This document shows, one piece after another, positions 1-8,630 of a DNA stretch of 37,913 nucleotides; positions within the stretch are counted from its first letter, which is position 1, and every line of letters starts with the position of its first letter. The notes under the pieces are model-generated. The model ran no database searches. It had not been told where the DNA came from and saw only the letters and a list, made by a program, of their open reading frames with translations. The translations under genes were made by a program, and so were the position numbers. Source of the DNA: Akkermansiaceae bacterium (lineage in GTDB: Bacteria > Verrucomicrobiota > Verrucomicrobiia > Verrucomicrobiales > Akkermansiaceae); the NCBI GenBank assembly GCA_013001695.1, contig JABDMC010000274.1:1-37913 (forward strand), given 5' to 3'.

Positions 1-176
1 CCGTTGTAGTGGTCGGGATGATCCATCGAGACGACCCCTTGCCCCTCCATGTTCGACTGCCCGGCGAGGAGGAAGACCCGGAGGGGCCCGGCCTCGGCAA
101 GAACAGGGGGCGCCGCGAGGACCGCGAGCATGGCTGCGGCCAGCCCGGAGAACAGGATCAAGCGCGACGCGGGCAT
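1..176 (-). CDS. Sialate O-acetylesterase-type esterase (SASA family), N-terminal fragment cut by window edge
   Basis: The minus strand from the ATG at 176 runs open to the window edge, giving 58 codons. Residues 1-27 form a signal peptide (a basic start, then an Ala/Leu/Val-rich core ending near VLAEA). It is followed at once by VFLLAGQSNMEGQG. GQSNM is the hallmark nucleophile motif of the SASA/DUF303 carbohydrate esterases, with Ser41 as the predicted catalytic serine. Such enzymes remove acetyl groups from sialic acids or plant and algal polysaccharides in the periplasm or outside the cell. Only 68 bases separate it from the upstream PQQ dehydrogenase fusion on the same strand, so the two may be co-transcribed. 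The catalytic His/Asp part lies outside the window, so the exact substrate class cannot be judged. Confidence 0.85.
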   Translation of the reverse strand, partial: MPASRLILFSGLAAAMLAVLAAPPVLAEAGPLRVFLLAGQSNMEGQGVVSMDHPDHYN

Positions 177-244
177 CGAGAGTGTCGGGAAGGGGTGGAA
201 GAGGGGCGATCCGGCCCGGCCGTTGTCCACGGGGATGGGTGCGG

Positions 245-3200
245 CTACTCCTCGACCTGGAAGCGGAAGAACTCGCTGGTCTCGAGCATCGGGCCGGAGA
301 GGGTGTGGGTGGTGCCGGGGTTCAAGGGCACGCCGTCGTTGCCGGGGACGTTCCAGATCGACCAGTTGACCAGGTCGGTGGACCGCAGGGCGGTGACCTT
401 GCGGTTGCCGAGCCCCGTGAAGTCGAGGGCGATGTCGCCGCCGTCCTGCCGGACCGCGGGCCCCCAGAGGTCGGCGCCGTCGTTGGGGTCCGTATTGGTC
501 AGCCACTCGTACATGTTGTCACCACCATCGGCGTCGGGGTTGGCGCCCGGGGCGCCTTCCGGCGAGGTGTCGTTCCCGAAGTGCGCGATGCGCCATTCCT
601 GGTAGGTCGCGTAGGGCTGCACTTCCTGGCCGATCCAGTCGGCCAGGAGCTGGACACCCTCGAGGTCGACTTCGTTGGTGGCGAGGGGCGGCATGCGTGA
701 GTACCCGTTGGACGCCGCGGCCCGGCTGACGAGCAGCGACTTCGCGACGTTCCCGGGCGTGAGCAGCAGGTCGCCGGCCACGAGGGGGGCATCGACCGGC
801 TCCTGGTTGACGACGCCGGTCTGGGCGAGGGTGAGATGGCCCCGGCCGTCCCAGGCGCCGCCGCCGGTCCCGCCCGCGCGGTGGCAGTAGGCGCAGTTGA
901 CGTCGAGGTAGGCCCGGGCCCGGGCCTCGAGCGAGTAGGTGTCCTCGTCCGGCCGCAGGTGGCGGGGCCGGTCGTTGGCGTCCCCGGTGAAGCCGGTCAG
1001 GTAACCGGCCACGTTGAGGCGGTTGATGAAGTTTCCGGGGATGCCCATGATTTCTCCGGGGGCGTTCAGCTGCCGGGTGTTGAAGGAGAGGGCATGACCG
1101 GCCTCCGGCGTGTGGCAGGTGACGCACCCGGTGCGGGACGGGATCCGCCACGGGACGCTGGCCGGCGTGCTGTCCACCGTGATGTCGATGTTGAAGTCCT
1201 CGCCGTTGTTGGACGCCAGGGTGGCGTCGGTCTGGGTGCCGCCATTCAGGTTGTTCCAGCGGTAGGAGATCCCGTAGGCCCCGGCGGCGGTCCGCAGGAA
1301 GTAGCGCGTCTCGACGCGGCGCCGCGGCGATCCCGCCGCCGGCCGGCGGTCGGTGAACGCCTGCCCGTCAATGGTGCGGCTGAACGTCTCCCACTCGGTC
1401 GGGTAGTCGAAGTGCTTCACCCAGAGCATCCCCGCGGGGTAGTCCCACGCGCCCTCCTCCTCGTAGGCCATGGTGTCGGTGGTGTTGTTGATCAGGAACC
1501 AGCGCTTCTTCTCGCCGAAGTCCGACCAGAAGCGGAGGTTCGGGGTGTAGGCCACGGCCCCCGGGTTCGGGCTGAGGTCGGCGAGGTCCGCGAAGAAGTT
1601 CGTGGCGGAGAGCGTCTGCGGGAAGGCGCTGTCGTCCGGGCTGGAGGTGAGGCGCTTGATGCCGCCGGTGCCCTGGCTCGTGCCGATGTTTCCCCGGTCG
1701 AGGAGGAGGATGTCGCCGGTCGACGGATCGGTGATGAGGGCCACGATGGCGACCTCCCCGCCGATGCGCTCGACGCCGTTCCCCCCGGACGGACCCGGGA
1801 CCGCCGGATCCAGCGTCCAGACGTTGCCCGACACGTAATCCGCGAAGACATACTTGCCGGTGAGGGACGGGACGGCGGTGCCCCGGTAAATGAACCCCCC
1901 GGTGACGGATTGGCCCTGGTAGGTGGCGCCACCCCGCGTGTAGTCGAAGCGCGGTTCCGTCAGCGTCGCGGCGGATTCAGGCACGCCGTTGAGCAGGTCC
2001 CCGCTGCGGGCGCCGTTCACCGTGCCCTCCCGCCATCCCCAGCCGCCGTTGCCGCCGAAGGAATACACCCCGATCTCCTCGCGGGATGCGGAGCCGACAT
2101 CGCCGATCCAGATTTCGTCCACGCTGCCGTTCCCGTCGAGGTCCTCCGGCGAGAACTGCCACGGGTTGCGCTGGCCGACCACCACCAGCTCGGTGCGCAC
2201 GCTGCCGAGGCCGGCCGAGTAGTCGTCGCCGTTGAACATCCCGTCCCACGGGCCGCCGAGCGAGGTGTGCACGAAGGGGTTGTCGACCGGCACCCGGAAG
2301 AAGGCCTCCCCGCTGCTTCCGCCGCCCACCCGCGGGATGTCGGTGTCGTCGTTCGGGACGAGGTTCCCCGGCAGATTGTCGACGTCGAGACGCATGACCC
2401 CCGACCAGAGGTTCTTGTCGATGTGCTGCGAGTTGTTCTGGTTGTCGTTCTGGCCGCCGGAGTCCCCGTCGCCGACCCCGACGTAGAGGTATCCGTCCGG
2501 GCCGAACACGCAGTTCGCGATGTTGTGGAAGCTGCTCGGGTCGGCCTGGTCGATGAGGTATTGCTCGTTGTTCGCGGTGTAGGGGGCGGACGTCTGGCAG
2601 GTGAAGCGGGAGAGGCGGATCGTCCCGACGTTGGAGTTGTAGGTGACGTAGATGTAGCCGTTGTTCACCCAGTCCGGGTGGGCCGCGACGCCCTTGAAGG
2701 CCTTCTCGTTGTTGTCGTGGTTGACCTGCCCGGTGATGTCGAGGACGAGCACCTTGTCGGCATTGGTCGGGTTGGCGGTGATGTCCGGGACAAGATAGAC
2801 GCGCCCGTCGCCTTCCGTGACGAAGAGCTTCCGGGGATCGCCGGGAACGCTGCAGAACCCGTGGGGCGAATCGAAGGTGAGTCCCGGAAAGGCCTCCTCG
2901 ATGCGCAGCGCGGTGGCCGGGGGGGTGGCCGGAAGGTTCACGAAGCTCGCGTCGAAGCGGTAGTCGGTGGTGAAGTTGACGGTGACCGTGGCGGTGTCGG
3001 TGGCGGTCGCGGAGGAATTGGCCACCTCGTAGGTGAAGGTGTCACTGGCGGGGGTGCCGGTGGTGTGCTCGTAGAGGATGGTGCCGTCGGGGGAGGGGGC
3101 GGCGGTGCCGCTGGCGGGCCCGGAGGTGACGCTGATGCTCGCCGGGGCAAGCGAGCCGGAATCGTTGGCAAGGACCCGGATCCGGACCTTGTTGTCGCGG

Positions 3201-4999
3201 TGCATCGTGAGGGCGTCATCGTTGGCGACCGGCGGTCCGTCCTCCAGCGCGTCCCAGGTGGAGGTGACGCGCACGTTGTCCCACGCGACGTTGCCGCCGG
3301 CCCCGGACGCGAGGCGGATCCCCGTCGACCAGTTACCGCTGGTGTGGACGTAGGTCGCCACCGGAACGTTGGACCCCTCCGCCAGGGAGAGGTTGGGATC
3401 CAGGTAGAGGGCCGCGATGTCGTTGTCGAAGTCGAGCTTCGCGACGAGCGTGTAGTTCTGCCCGGCCACCGGCTGGATGCCCGAGTAGGCGTGGTTGTCG
3501 GTGTTGAGGTCGTGGATGGCAAACTCGCGCTGGCCGCTCGCCGGGTTGGCGGCGCCGGGGACCCCGAAGAGGTACTTCTCGGCGCCGAAATCCATGGAGC
3601 TCGCGCCGCTCCACGAGGCGCCACTCGCGCGGAGCATGTCGAACTTGTAGTACACCACGTGGTGGTCGAAGTTGGCGTCCCCGTTCACGGCGCCGGCGCG
3701 TTCATCGGCGCCGGCCCCGGCACCCTCCACGGGCCCGTTGTATTCCCGCTTGGCGCCGCTGTTGTTGGTGATCAGCGCCCCGCCGGTGACCTGCGGGTTG
3801 CCGGCCGTGGCGGTCCAATCGGAGTCGGTCCCGGTGTGGCCGAGGAAGGCGTCGTTCTCGAGGGAGTTGTCGAGGTCCCAGAACTCCCCGCCGGATTGCC
3901 CGGTGACCGGTCCGTCGACGTAGTCGAAGTTGTCGACGCCCACGATGTCCGGATCGGGATCCGAGCCCGGGAAACTGCCGGCGTTGGTCGGGTCGGTGCC
4001 GGCCGCGACCTCGGCCCCGTCGCTGAATCCGTCGTTGTCGGTGTCGCTGTCCTGCGGGTCGGTCCCGTTCTGGTATTCCTCGAGGTTGGTCAGGCCGTCG
4101 GGGCCGCCGTTGGCGTCGTTGTCGCCCCCGGAGTCGTCCACCCCGACAGTCAACCCGTTGGCGTTTTCCCAGGCGTCGGGCATCCCGTCGTTGTCGGTGT
4201 CGCCGTTGCCGGCGGTCAGGCCGACGTCGGCGGGATCGGTGGCGACGGTGAGGTTGTCCCAGGTCACCTCGCCGCCGGATCCGAAGCGCACCGCGGATGA
4301 CCAGTTGGAGCCGATGTAGGGCCGGGTCACATCGGCGGTGCCGCCGGTGCCATCCCAGCTGTCGGCGTTGTCGGGGTCGACGTAGAGGCCGAGAAGGTCG
4401 TTGTCGTAGTCGAGGACCGCGATGAGCGTGTAGGTCTGGTCGTCGACGAGGTCGATGGTCCCCGGGGTGTAGCCGACCCCGGATTGCTCGATTCCGATCG
4501 TGTCGGTGCCCCCCGTGGCCCCGGGGACCCCGAAGAAGATCACCTCGGTGCCGAAGTCATAGGAGCTGATCCCGCCCCAGCCGGCGCTGGCGCTGCGGGT
4601 CATGTCGAACTTGTAGAAGACCTGGCCGACCCCGCGGGCCGCGCCGCTGCGCTCGTGGTTGTCGTCGGCGTCGTTGGAGCCGTCGCCGGTGCCCTCGACC
4701 GGGCCGTTGTACTCGCGCTTGGCGCTGCTCCCGTCGGTGACAAGGGCATTGCCGCTCACCACGGGGGCGCCCCCGACAGCGGTCCAGTCGGAGGGGGTGC
4801 CGCTGTGGGATCCGAGAAAGGCGTTCCAGTCGAAATCCTGCCCGCCATCGCGGCCGTCGATGGCGCCGGGCGGGTAATTGAAGGATTCGACGCCGATGAC
4901 CTCCCCGCGGGCCGGAAGGACGAGCGCGGCCGTCGCGAGAGGGATGGCCGCCGCGAGGACGACGAGACGGGGGAAGGATCGGGGCGCGGGCGTGGGCAT
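245..4999 (-). CDS. Secreted LamG-like x2 / TSP3 / Ig-like / PQQ-type sugar dehydrogenase / di-haem cytochrome fusion
   Basis: This is a 1584-residue exported protein with a signal peptide at residues 1-32. Domains in order are: LamG-like module 1 (about 33-258); thrombospondin type-3 DxDxDG calcium repeats (about 264-340); LamG-like module 2 (about 351-582); a cadherin/Big-like domain beginning VANDDA (about 591-680); a glucose/sorbosone dehydrogenase beta-propeller (about 690-1080); a di-haem cytochrome region resembling the SO2930 type (about 1085-1440); and a C-terminal beta module with STDLVNW. In the propeller, His825 (SFHNIAN) and Arg944 (GQRNPW) match the catalytic His and PQQ-contacting Arg of soluble PQQ dehydrogenases. 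Haem motifs are C1292-VTC-H1296 and C1369-AYC-H1373. Fusing the dehydrogenase to its own haems suggests electrons from an oxidised sugar or alcohol pass intramolecularly to haem. The substrate is unknown. There is no PEP-CTERM tail. Confidence 0.85.
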   Translation of the reverse strand: MPTPAPRSFPRLVVLAAAIPLATAALVLPARGEVIGVESFNYPPGAIDGRDGGQDFDWNAFLGSHSGTPSDWTAVGGAPVVSGNALVTDGSSAKREYNGPVEGTGDGSNDADDNHERSGAARGVGQVFYKFDMTRSASAGWGGISSYDFGTEVIFFGVPGATGGTDTIGIEQSGVGYTPGTIDLVDDQTYTLIAVLDYDNDLLGLYVDPDNADSWDGTGGTADVTRPYIGSNWSSAVRFGSGGEVTWDNLTVATDPADVGLTAGNGDTDNDGMPDAWENANGLTVGVDDSGGDNDANGGPDGLTNLEEYQNGTDPQDSDTDNDGFSDGAEVAAGTDPTNAGSFPGSDPDPDIVGVDNFDYVDGPVTGQSGGEFWDLDNSLENDAFLGHTGTDSDWTATAGNPQVTGGALITNNSGAKREYNGPVEGAGAGADERAGAVNGDANFDHHVVYYKFDMLRASGASWSGASSMDFGAEKYLFGVPGAANPASGQREFAIHDLNTDNHAYSGIQPVAGQNYTLVAKLDFDNDIAALYLDPNLSLAEGSNVPVATYVHTSGNWSTGIRLASGAGGNVAWDNVRVTSTWDALEDGPPVANDDALTMHRDNKVRIRVLANDSGSLAPASISVTSGPASGTAAPSPDGTILYEHTTGTPASDTFTYEVANSSATATDTATVTVNFTTDYRFDASFVNLPATPPATALRIEEAFPGLTFDSPHGFCSVPGDPRKLFVTEGDGRVYLVPDITANPTNADKVLVLDITGQVNHDNNEKAFKGVAAHPDWVNNGYIYVTYNSNVGTIRLSRFTCQTSAPYTANNEQYLIDQADPSSFHNIANCVFGPDGYLYVGVGDGDSGGQNDNQNNSQHIDKNLWSGVMRLDVDNLPGNLVPNDDTDIPRVGGGSSGEAFFRVPVDNPFVHTSLGGPWDGMFNGDDYSAGLGSVRTELVVVGQRNPWQFSPEDLDGNGSVDEIWIGDVGSASREEIGVYSFGGNGGWGWREGTVNGARSGDLLNGVPESAATLTEPRFDYTRGGATYQGQSVTGGFIYRGTAVPSLTGKYVFADYVSGNVWTLDPAVPGPSGGNGVERIGGEVAIVALITDPSTGDILLLDRGNIGTSQGTGGIKRLTSSPDDSAFPQTLSATNFFADLADLSPNPGAVAYTPNLRFWSDFGEKKRWFLINNTTDTMAYEEEGAWDYPAGMLWVKHFDYPTEWETFSRTIDGQAFTDRRPAAGSPRRRVETRYFLRTAAGAYGISYRWNNLNGGTQTDATLASNNGEDFNIDITVDSTPASVPWRIPSRTGCVTCHTPEAGHALSFNTRQLNAPGEIMGIPGNFINRLNVAGYLTGFTGDANDRPRHLRPDEDTYSLEARARAYLDVNCAYCHRAGGTGGGAWDGRGHLTLAQTGVVNQEPVDAPLVAGDLLLTPGNVAKSLLVSRAAASNGYSRMPPLATNEVDLEGVQLLADWIGQEVQPYATYQEWRIAHFGNDTSPEGAPGANPDADGGDNMYEWLTNTDPNDGADLWGPAVRQDGGDIALDFTGLGNRKVTALRSTDLVNWSIWNVPGNDGVPLNPGTTHTLSGPMLETSEFFRFQVEE
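3254..4903 (-). repeat. Two copies of the ~230-residue LamG-like module flanking TSP3 repeats
   Basis: Copies lie at about 4226-4903 and 3254-3949. Both contain KREYNGPVEG, a Y(Y)KFDM segment followed by a W-G/S-G-x-S-S-x-D-F-G core, FGVPGA, a QxYTL strand followed by a D-x-D-N-D turn, and a closing W-S-(S/T)-x-x-R-x-x-S-G ... W-D-N strand. Between them (roughly 3960-4210) is an Asp/Gly-rich stretch with TDNDGMPD and TDNDGFSD units typical of thrombospondin type-3 calcium binding. Confidence 0.75.
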
Positions 5000-5153
5000 G
5001 GGTTGTCGGGGGGCATCCGGAGCCGGGCAACAAGGCCTTAACCGGGCTCAGGAAGAGAACCCAGAATGCCCGCAAATGCAAAGCGAAAGGGCCCTTCCAC
5101 GTGATGGGATTAGGCGCCTTTTCCGGCGGAATGGGGTCCGGCCGGGAGGACGC

Positions 5154-5186
5154 AAAAAAGGGATGACCAGCCCGGCCGGTCATCCC
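5154..5186 (-). terminator. Rho-independent terminator of the PEP-CTERM gene
   Basis: Arms GGGATGACC (5160-5168) and GGTCATCCC (5178-5186) form a perfect 9-bp stem with a 9-base loop. Six A residues at 5154-5159 become a U tract when read on the minus strand. It sits 28 bases past the stop of the gene ending at 5214 and separates that gene from the next minus-strand gene. Confidence 0.85.
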
Positions 5187-5213
5187 CTGGATGATGAATA
5201 TCGGGAGGCGTTC

Positions 5214-6056
5214 CTAGCGCCGGCGGCGCAGGAGGAGGAGACCCGCGAGACCGCCGAGAAGACCGGCGGCCGGCTCCGGCACCGAGAGGCGCACGTCGTT
5301 GGGGTCATTGAGGGCCACGGTGAGGTTGTCCCAGGTCGTGACGTCGGACCCACCGGAAGCAAGCCGCACGCCCGTCGACCAGTTGGTGCCCGTGTAGGCG
5401 AGGGTCGCGTCGGCGCTGTTGGATCCGTCGGCGGGATTCCAGAAATCGCTGAAGCCGGTCGGGTTGACAAAGAGACCGACCAAGCCGTTGTCGAAGTCGA
5501 TGGCGGCCACCATGGTGTAGGTCTGGCCGTCGACGAGGTTGATTCCGGTGAGGGCGGTGCCGCCCCCTCCCGAGATTTCCAGGCCGGCGTTGTCGTTGGC
5601 GAAGTCCGCTCCCGGAACGCCGAAGAAGAGCCGCTCGGCCCCGAAGTCCATGGAACTGACGCCGCCCCACTCCGCGCCGGCACTGCGCGTCATGTCGAAG
5701 CGGTAGAAGACCTGGCCGGCGCCACGGGCTGCGCCGCTGCGCTCGTGGTCGTCCTGGGAGTCGTTGCTCGGGTCACCGGCCCCTTCGATGGGACCGTTGT
5801 ATTCGCGCAGGCCGCCGCCGCCGAGGGTGGTCAGCGCTCCGCCGGCGACGTTCTGGGCGCCCCCGCCGAAGTCGAGGCTGTTCCAGTTGGACGCCGAGGC
5901 GGTGACCGCCCCGTCAAAGTTGTCGTAGTTGAAACCGGTTCCGCCGGCCTGGCCGCCGATATCACCGTTCGGGTAGTCGAAGTTGTCGATGCCGACGACC
6001 ACGGCCGAAGCGAGTGGCGTCATGGTGAGGAGGGTGAAGGGGACAAGGTATTTCAT
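5214..6056 (-). CDS. PEP-CTERM protein with one LamG-like module
   Basis: This is a 280-residue exported protein. A signal peptide (residues 1-19, MKYLVPF... ending ASAVV) is followed by a single LamG-like module (about 20-255) closely matching those of the two large neighbours (REYNGPIEG, MTRSAGAEWGG, SSMDFGAE, FFGVPGA, NWSTGVRLASGG, TTWDNLTVAL). The C terminus from residue 259 is VPEP, a Gly/Leu-rich membrane segment, then RRRR: a complete PEP-CTERM sorting signal. In that system an exosortase cleaves near the PEP motif and the protein is delivered to the surface or extracellular matrix; no exosortase is in this window. The module may bind a glycan or another matrix protein, but no ligand can be assigned. 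It has its own terminator downstream and about 150 bases of leader upstream. There is no Shine-Dalgarno before the ATG. Confidence 0.88.
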   Translation of the reverse strand: MKYLVPFTLLTMTPLASAVVVGIDNFDYPNGDIGGQAGGTGFNYDNFDGAVTASASNWNSLDFGGGAQNVAGGALTTLGGGGLREYNGPIEGAGDPSNDSQDDHERSGAARGAGQVFYRFDMTRSAGAEWGGVSSMDFGAERLFFGVPGADFANDNAGLEISGGGGTALTGINLVDGQTYTMVAAIDFDNGLVGLFVNPTGFSDFWNPADGSNSADATLAYTGTNWSTGVRLASGGSDVTTWDNLTVALNDPNDVRLSVPEPAAGLLGGLAGLLLLRRRR

Positions 6057-6206
6057 GGGTTGATACAGGGTTGTTCAGTGGGTGGGCGGGGACCGGCTGC
6101 TACCGCCAATCCAATTAAGACCCAATCTTTTAGGGAGCGTACCCGGGGGGCGGCAAGGGACAAATGACCGAAAAAAATCAAGGTTGCCAAACTATCCGGA
6201 CAAGTC

Positions 6207-8531
6207 TCACGGGGCCGGGGGTTCCACGGGGTGATAGCGGTCGGCGGCCGGGGCCTCGAGTTCCGTGACGGCCCCGTTCGGCCACCGCACCACGATCCGG
6301 GTCACGGCCGCTTCGGCGCCGAGGCCGAAGTGCTTCTGGGCCGGGTGCTGGGACAGGAAGGAATCGCCGCTGAGCACCACGGCCTGCCGGCGGCCGGCGG
6401 GTGTCTCGAGCGTGATGGTGGCGCCCTGCGGGGAGACTCCCGCGGCGCCCTGGAGGGTGACGCCGATCCAGTGGCGGGCGGCGGCTTCCGGGAGGGTGTT
6501 CTGGAGGACGAGGAGGCCGGGCGGCTCGACCTCCGACTTCCCGTCGTGGAAGAAGCCGGAGGTTCCCTCGATGCGTCCCACCAGCAGGTCGGGGCGCCCG
6601 TCGAGGTCGAGGTCGGCGGCCACCACCCGGCGGCAGTCGAAGTTGAATCCGACATCAAGGAGGAACCCGAAATCGCGGAACCCGCCGCCCGACTGGTTCA
6701 CGAGGAGCGGGTTGACCTGGTAGCCGTCCCACGATTGTTGCTCCACCTGCGGGAGGGTTTCGAAGTAGCTCGCGATGGCGGGCTTCTCGAATTTCTGCAT
6801 GAGGTAAATGTCGCGGCACCAGAAGTTGGTGCAGTAGTCGCGGGAGGTCTGGCCGGAGATGTGGCCGTTGGCGGCGTAGATGTCCTGGTCGCCGTCGTTG
6901 TCGAAGTCCGCCGAGGCGGACCCCCACGTCCAGCCGGTGCGGGCCACCTGCGGGTAGAAGGGCGGCGCCTCGTAGCGGCCGCCGCCCTGCGCGAGATACA
7001 TGCGGTTGCCGTAGCCCATCACGCTGCGCATGCGGTTGGCCTCCTCGTGCTCCCTGGGGTTGGCCTTCATGCGCTCCAGGCGGCGGGCGGTGGTGGAGCC
7101 CATCCCGAGGACGTAGAAGTCGGCCCGGCCGTCGCGGTCGTAATCGGCCACGGTGTGCGACATGCCGAAGGAATACGGGTTGTCGACGGTCTCCCCGGTG
7201 ACGTCCGTGAATTGACCGGAGCCGTCGTTGCGGAAGACGTCCACCCCGTGGAAATCGCTCACCACGAGGAGGTCGAGGTCCCGGTCGTCGTCGAGGTCGA
7301 GGAAGGACCCCGAGTAGGCGCGGCGGAAGCGCTTCGCGGCGAGGCCCGCGGCCTCGGTGGCGTCGGTGAACTTCCCGGAGCCGTCGTTGAGGAGGAGGGT
7401 GTTCCCGTAGCCGTCGTTGGCGTCCCAGAACTTGTCCGGCATCTTCTCGTAGAGCGACCGCCACTGGCCGATGAAGACGTCGAGGTCGCCGTCGCGGTCG
7501 ATGTCGCCGGCGGTGAAGAACGACGGGACGCGCAGCTGGAACTCCCCGAGCTTCACCCGGCGCGGGATCCTGGCGAAGCCGCCGCCCGGCTCCCCCATCC
7601 AGAGGGCGAGGTCGCCCTTGGCGGTGTCGCTGAACCAGTCGGGGAGGTTGTCGCCGTTGAAGTCCGCCACGATCCCGGTCACGGAGTCGAAGAAGAGCCC
7701 GTCCTCCGGAACGATCGGTCCCGGCTCGAACTGGAAGTTCCCCTTGTTCCAGAGGATCTTGTTGGCGTTGCCGAGGATGATCTCGGGCAGCTGGTCGCGG
7801 TTGAGGTCGTAGACCGCGAGGGCCCCCATGTCGTCCCGGTCGGCCGGGTTGGGGTTTCCGCCCTCGATGACGGTGCGCAGCGTGAAGGCCTGGGGACCGC
7901 GGCGCTGCCGGGAGGCGGCCTGCAGCAATTCGATGGCGGCGGGGCGCACCTTCCCGCCGGACTCGTCCCAGGTGACGCGCAGGGTCCCCTTGAATTCGAG
8001 GCGGTCGAGGCCGTTGCGGCGGGTTCCCTGCAGGGCGAAGCGCACCTCCGAGACGGCCGCCCCGCCGGCGTCGCGCTCGAAGGCACCGTGGTGCCAGTCG
8101 CTGTGGACCAGCGTGTATCCGGCCTTCTTGTAGGTCTCGATGTAGGAGCGGAATTTTTCCGGGGTGAGGGATTCGCCGCCGGGCCCGATGGTGCGCGTCA
8201 CGATCCCGAGGTCGTGGCGTTCCGGCGCACCGGCGGTTCCCAGGACGAGGGTGTCGAAGGGCACTGCCGCGAGGGTGTCGAGGCGCTCCGCCGGGGCCGC
8301 TGCCAGGAGGGCGTCCCAGATCGGCACGATCCCCTCGTTCTCGATGCGCCGGGCTTCGCGCTCATCGGAAAACGATTCCGCTTCGAATGATTCGATGGTG
8401 GCGAGGAGGCCGCCGGCGTCGCGGCCCGGGCCGCCGCCGCCGCCCGCGGTGCCGCCGCCGCCGTTCTTCTCCCCGCAGGAAACGAGGGCTCCGAGCGCGG
8501 CGAATCCGAGGAGGCGCAGGGGGGCGGTCAT
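6207..8531 (-). CDS. CRTAC1-type FG-GAP/VCBS repeat lipoprotein with C-terminal ASPIC/UnbV domain
   Basis: This is a 774-residue protein. The ATG at 8531 starts a lipoprotein signal peptide with lipobox LVSC (lipidated Cys19), then a Gly-rich linker. A GTG four codons upstream (8543) is an alternative start. An N-terminal domain of unclear fold (about 35-225) precedes FG-GAP/VCBS propeller blades with calcium-binding DxDxDGxxD-like loops: DLNRDQLPE, DFNGDNLPD, DIDRDGDLD, DYDRDGRAD, DFDNDGDQD, DLDLDGRPD. The C terminus (about 680-770) has the ASPIC/UnbV pattern, including HFGLG and VRWPNG. Family members are surface or extracellular proteins, often beside secreted redox enzymes in PVC and Bacteroidota genomes; their biochemical role is poorly known. 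It is flanked on both sides by LamG-like genes and is preceded by a terminator, so it is probably its own transcription unit. Confidence 0.85.
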   Translation of the reverse strand: MTAPLRLLGFAALGALVSCGEKNGGGGTAGGGGGPGRDAGGLLATIESFEAESFSDEREARRIENEGIVPIWDALLAAAPAERLDTLAAVPFDTLVLGTAGAPERHDLGIVTRTIGPGGESLTPEKFRSYIETYKKAGYTLVHSDWHHGAFERDAGGAAVSEVRFALQGTRRNGLDRLEFKGTLRVTWDESGGKVRPAAIELLQAASRQRRGPQAFTLRTVIEGGNPNPADRDDMGALAVYDLNRDQLPEIILGNANKILWNKGNFQFEPGPIVPEDGLFFDSVTGIVADFNGDNLPDWFSDTAKGDLALWMGEPGGGFARIPRRVKLGEFQLRVPSFFTAGDIDRDGDLDVFIGQWRSLYEKMPDKFWDANDGYGNTLLLNDGSGKFTDATEAAGLAAKRFRRAYSGSFLDLDDDRDLDLLVVSDFHGVDVFRNDGSGQFTDVTGETVDNPYSFGMSHTVADYDRDGRADFYVLGMGSTTARRLERMKANPREHEEANRMRSVMGYGNRMYLAQGGGRYEAPPFYPQVARTGWTWGSASADFDNDGDQDIYAANGHISGQTSRDYCTNFWCRDIYLMQKFEKPAIASYFETLPQVEQQSWDGYQVNPLLVNQSGGGFRDFGFLLDVGFNFDCRRVVAADLDLDGRPDLLVGRIEGTSGFFHDGKSEVEPPGLLVLQNTLPEAAARHWIGVTLQGAAGVSPQGATITLETPAGRRQAVVLSGDSFLSQHPAQKHFGLGAEAAVTRIVVRWPNGAVTELEAPAADRYHPVEPPAP

Positions 8532-8572
8532 GACGGGAATCACGTTGCGGGGGCTGGGTCCCGCCGCAAGGC

Positions 8573-8605
8573 AAAAAAAAAGGCCCGCCGGTTTCCCGGC
8601 GGGCC
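8573..8605 (-). terminator. Rho-independent terminator of the three-module LamG-like gene
   Basis: A perfect 10-bp stem, GGCCCGCCGG (8582-8591) with CCGGCGGGCC (8596-8605), has a 4-base loop. Nine A residues at 8573-8581 give a long U tract on the minus strand. It lies 25 bases beyond the stop of the gene ending at 8631. The other side has CTCTTTT, so weak activity on the plus strand is conceivable. Confidence 0.9.
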
Positions 8606-8630
8606 CTCTTTTGGATTGCCTGCAAGGAAA

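Noticed and set aside
836-4300. Long plus-strand open frame (1154 codons) opposite the PQQ fusion
   Set aside because: Low-complexity translation without motifs; the minus strand carries haem and propeller motifs in this interval.
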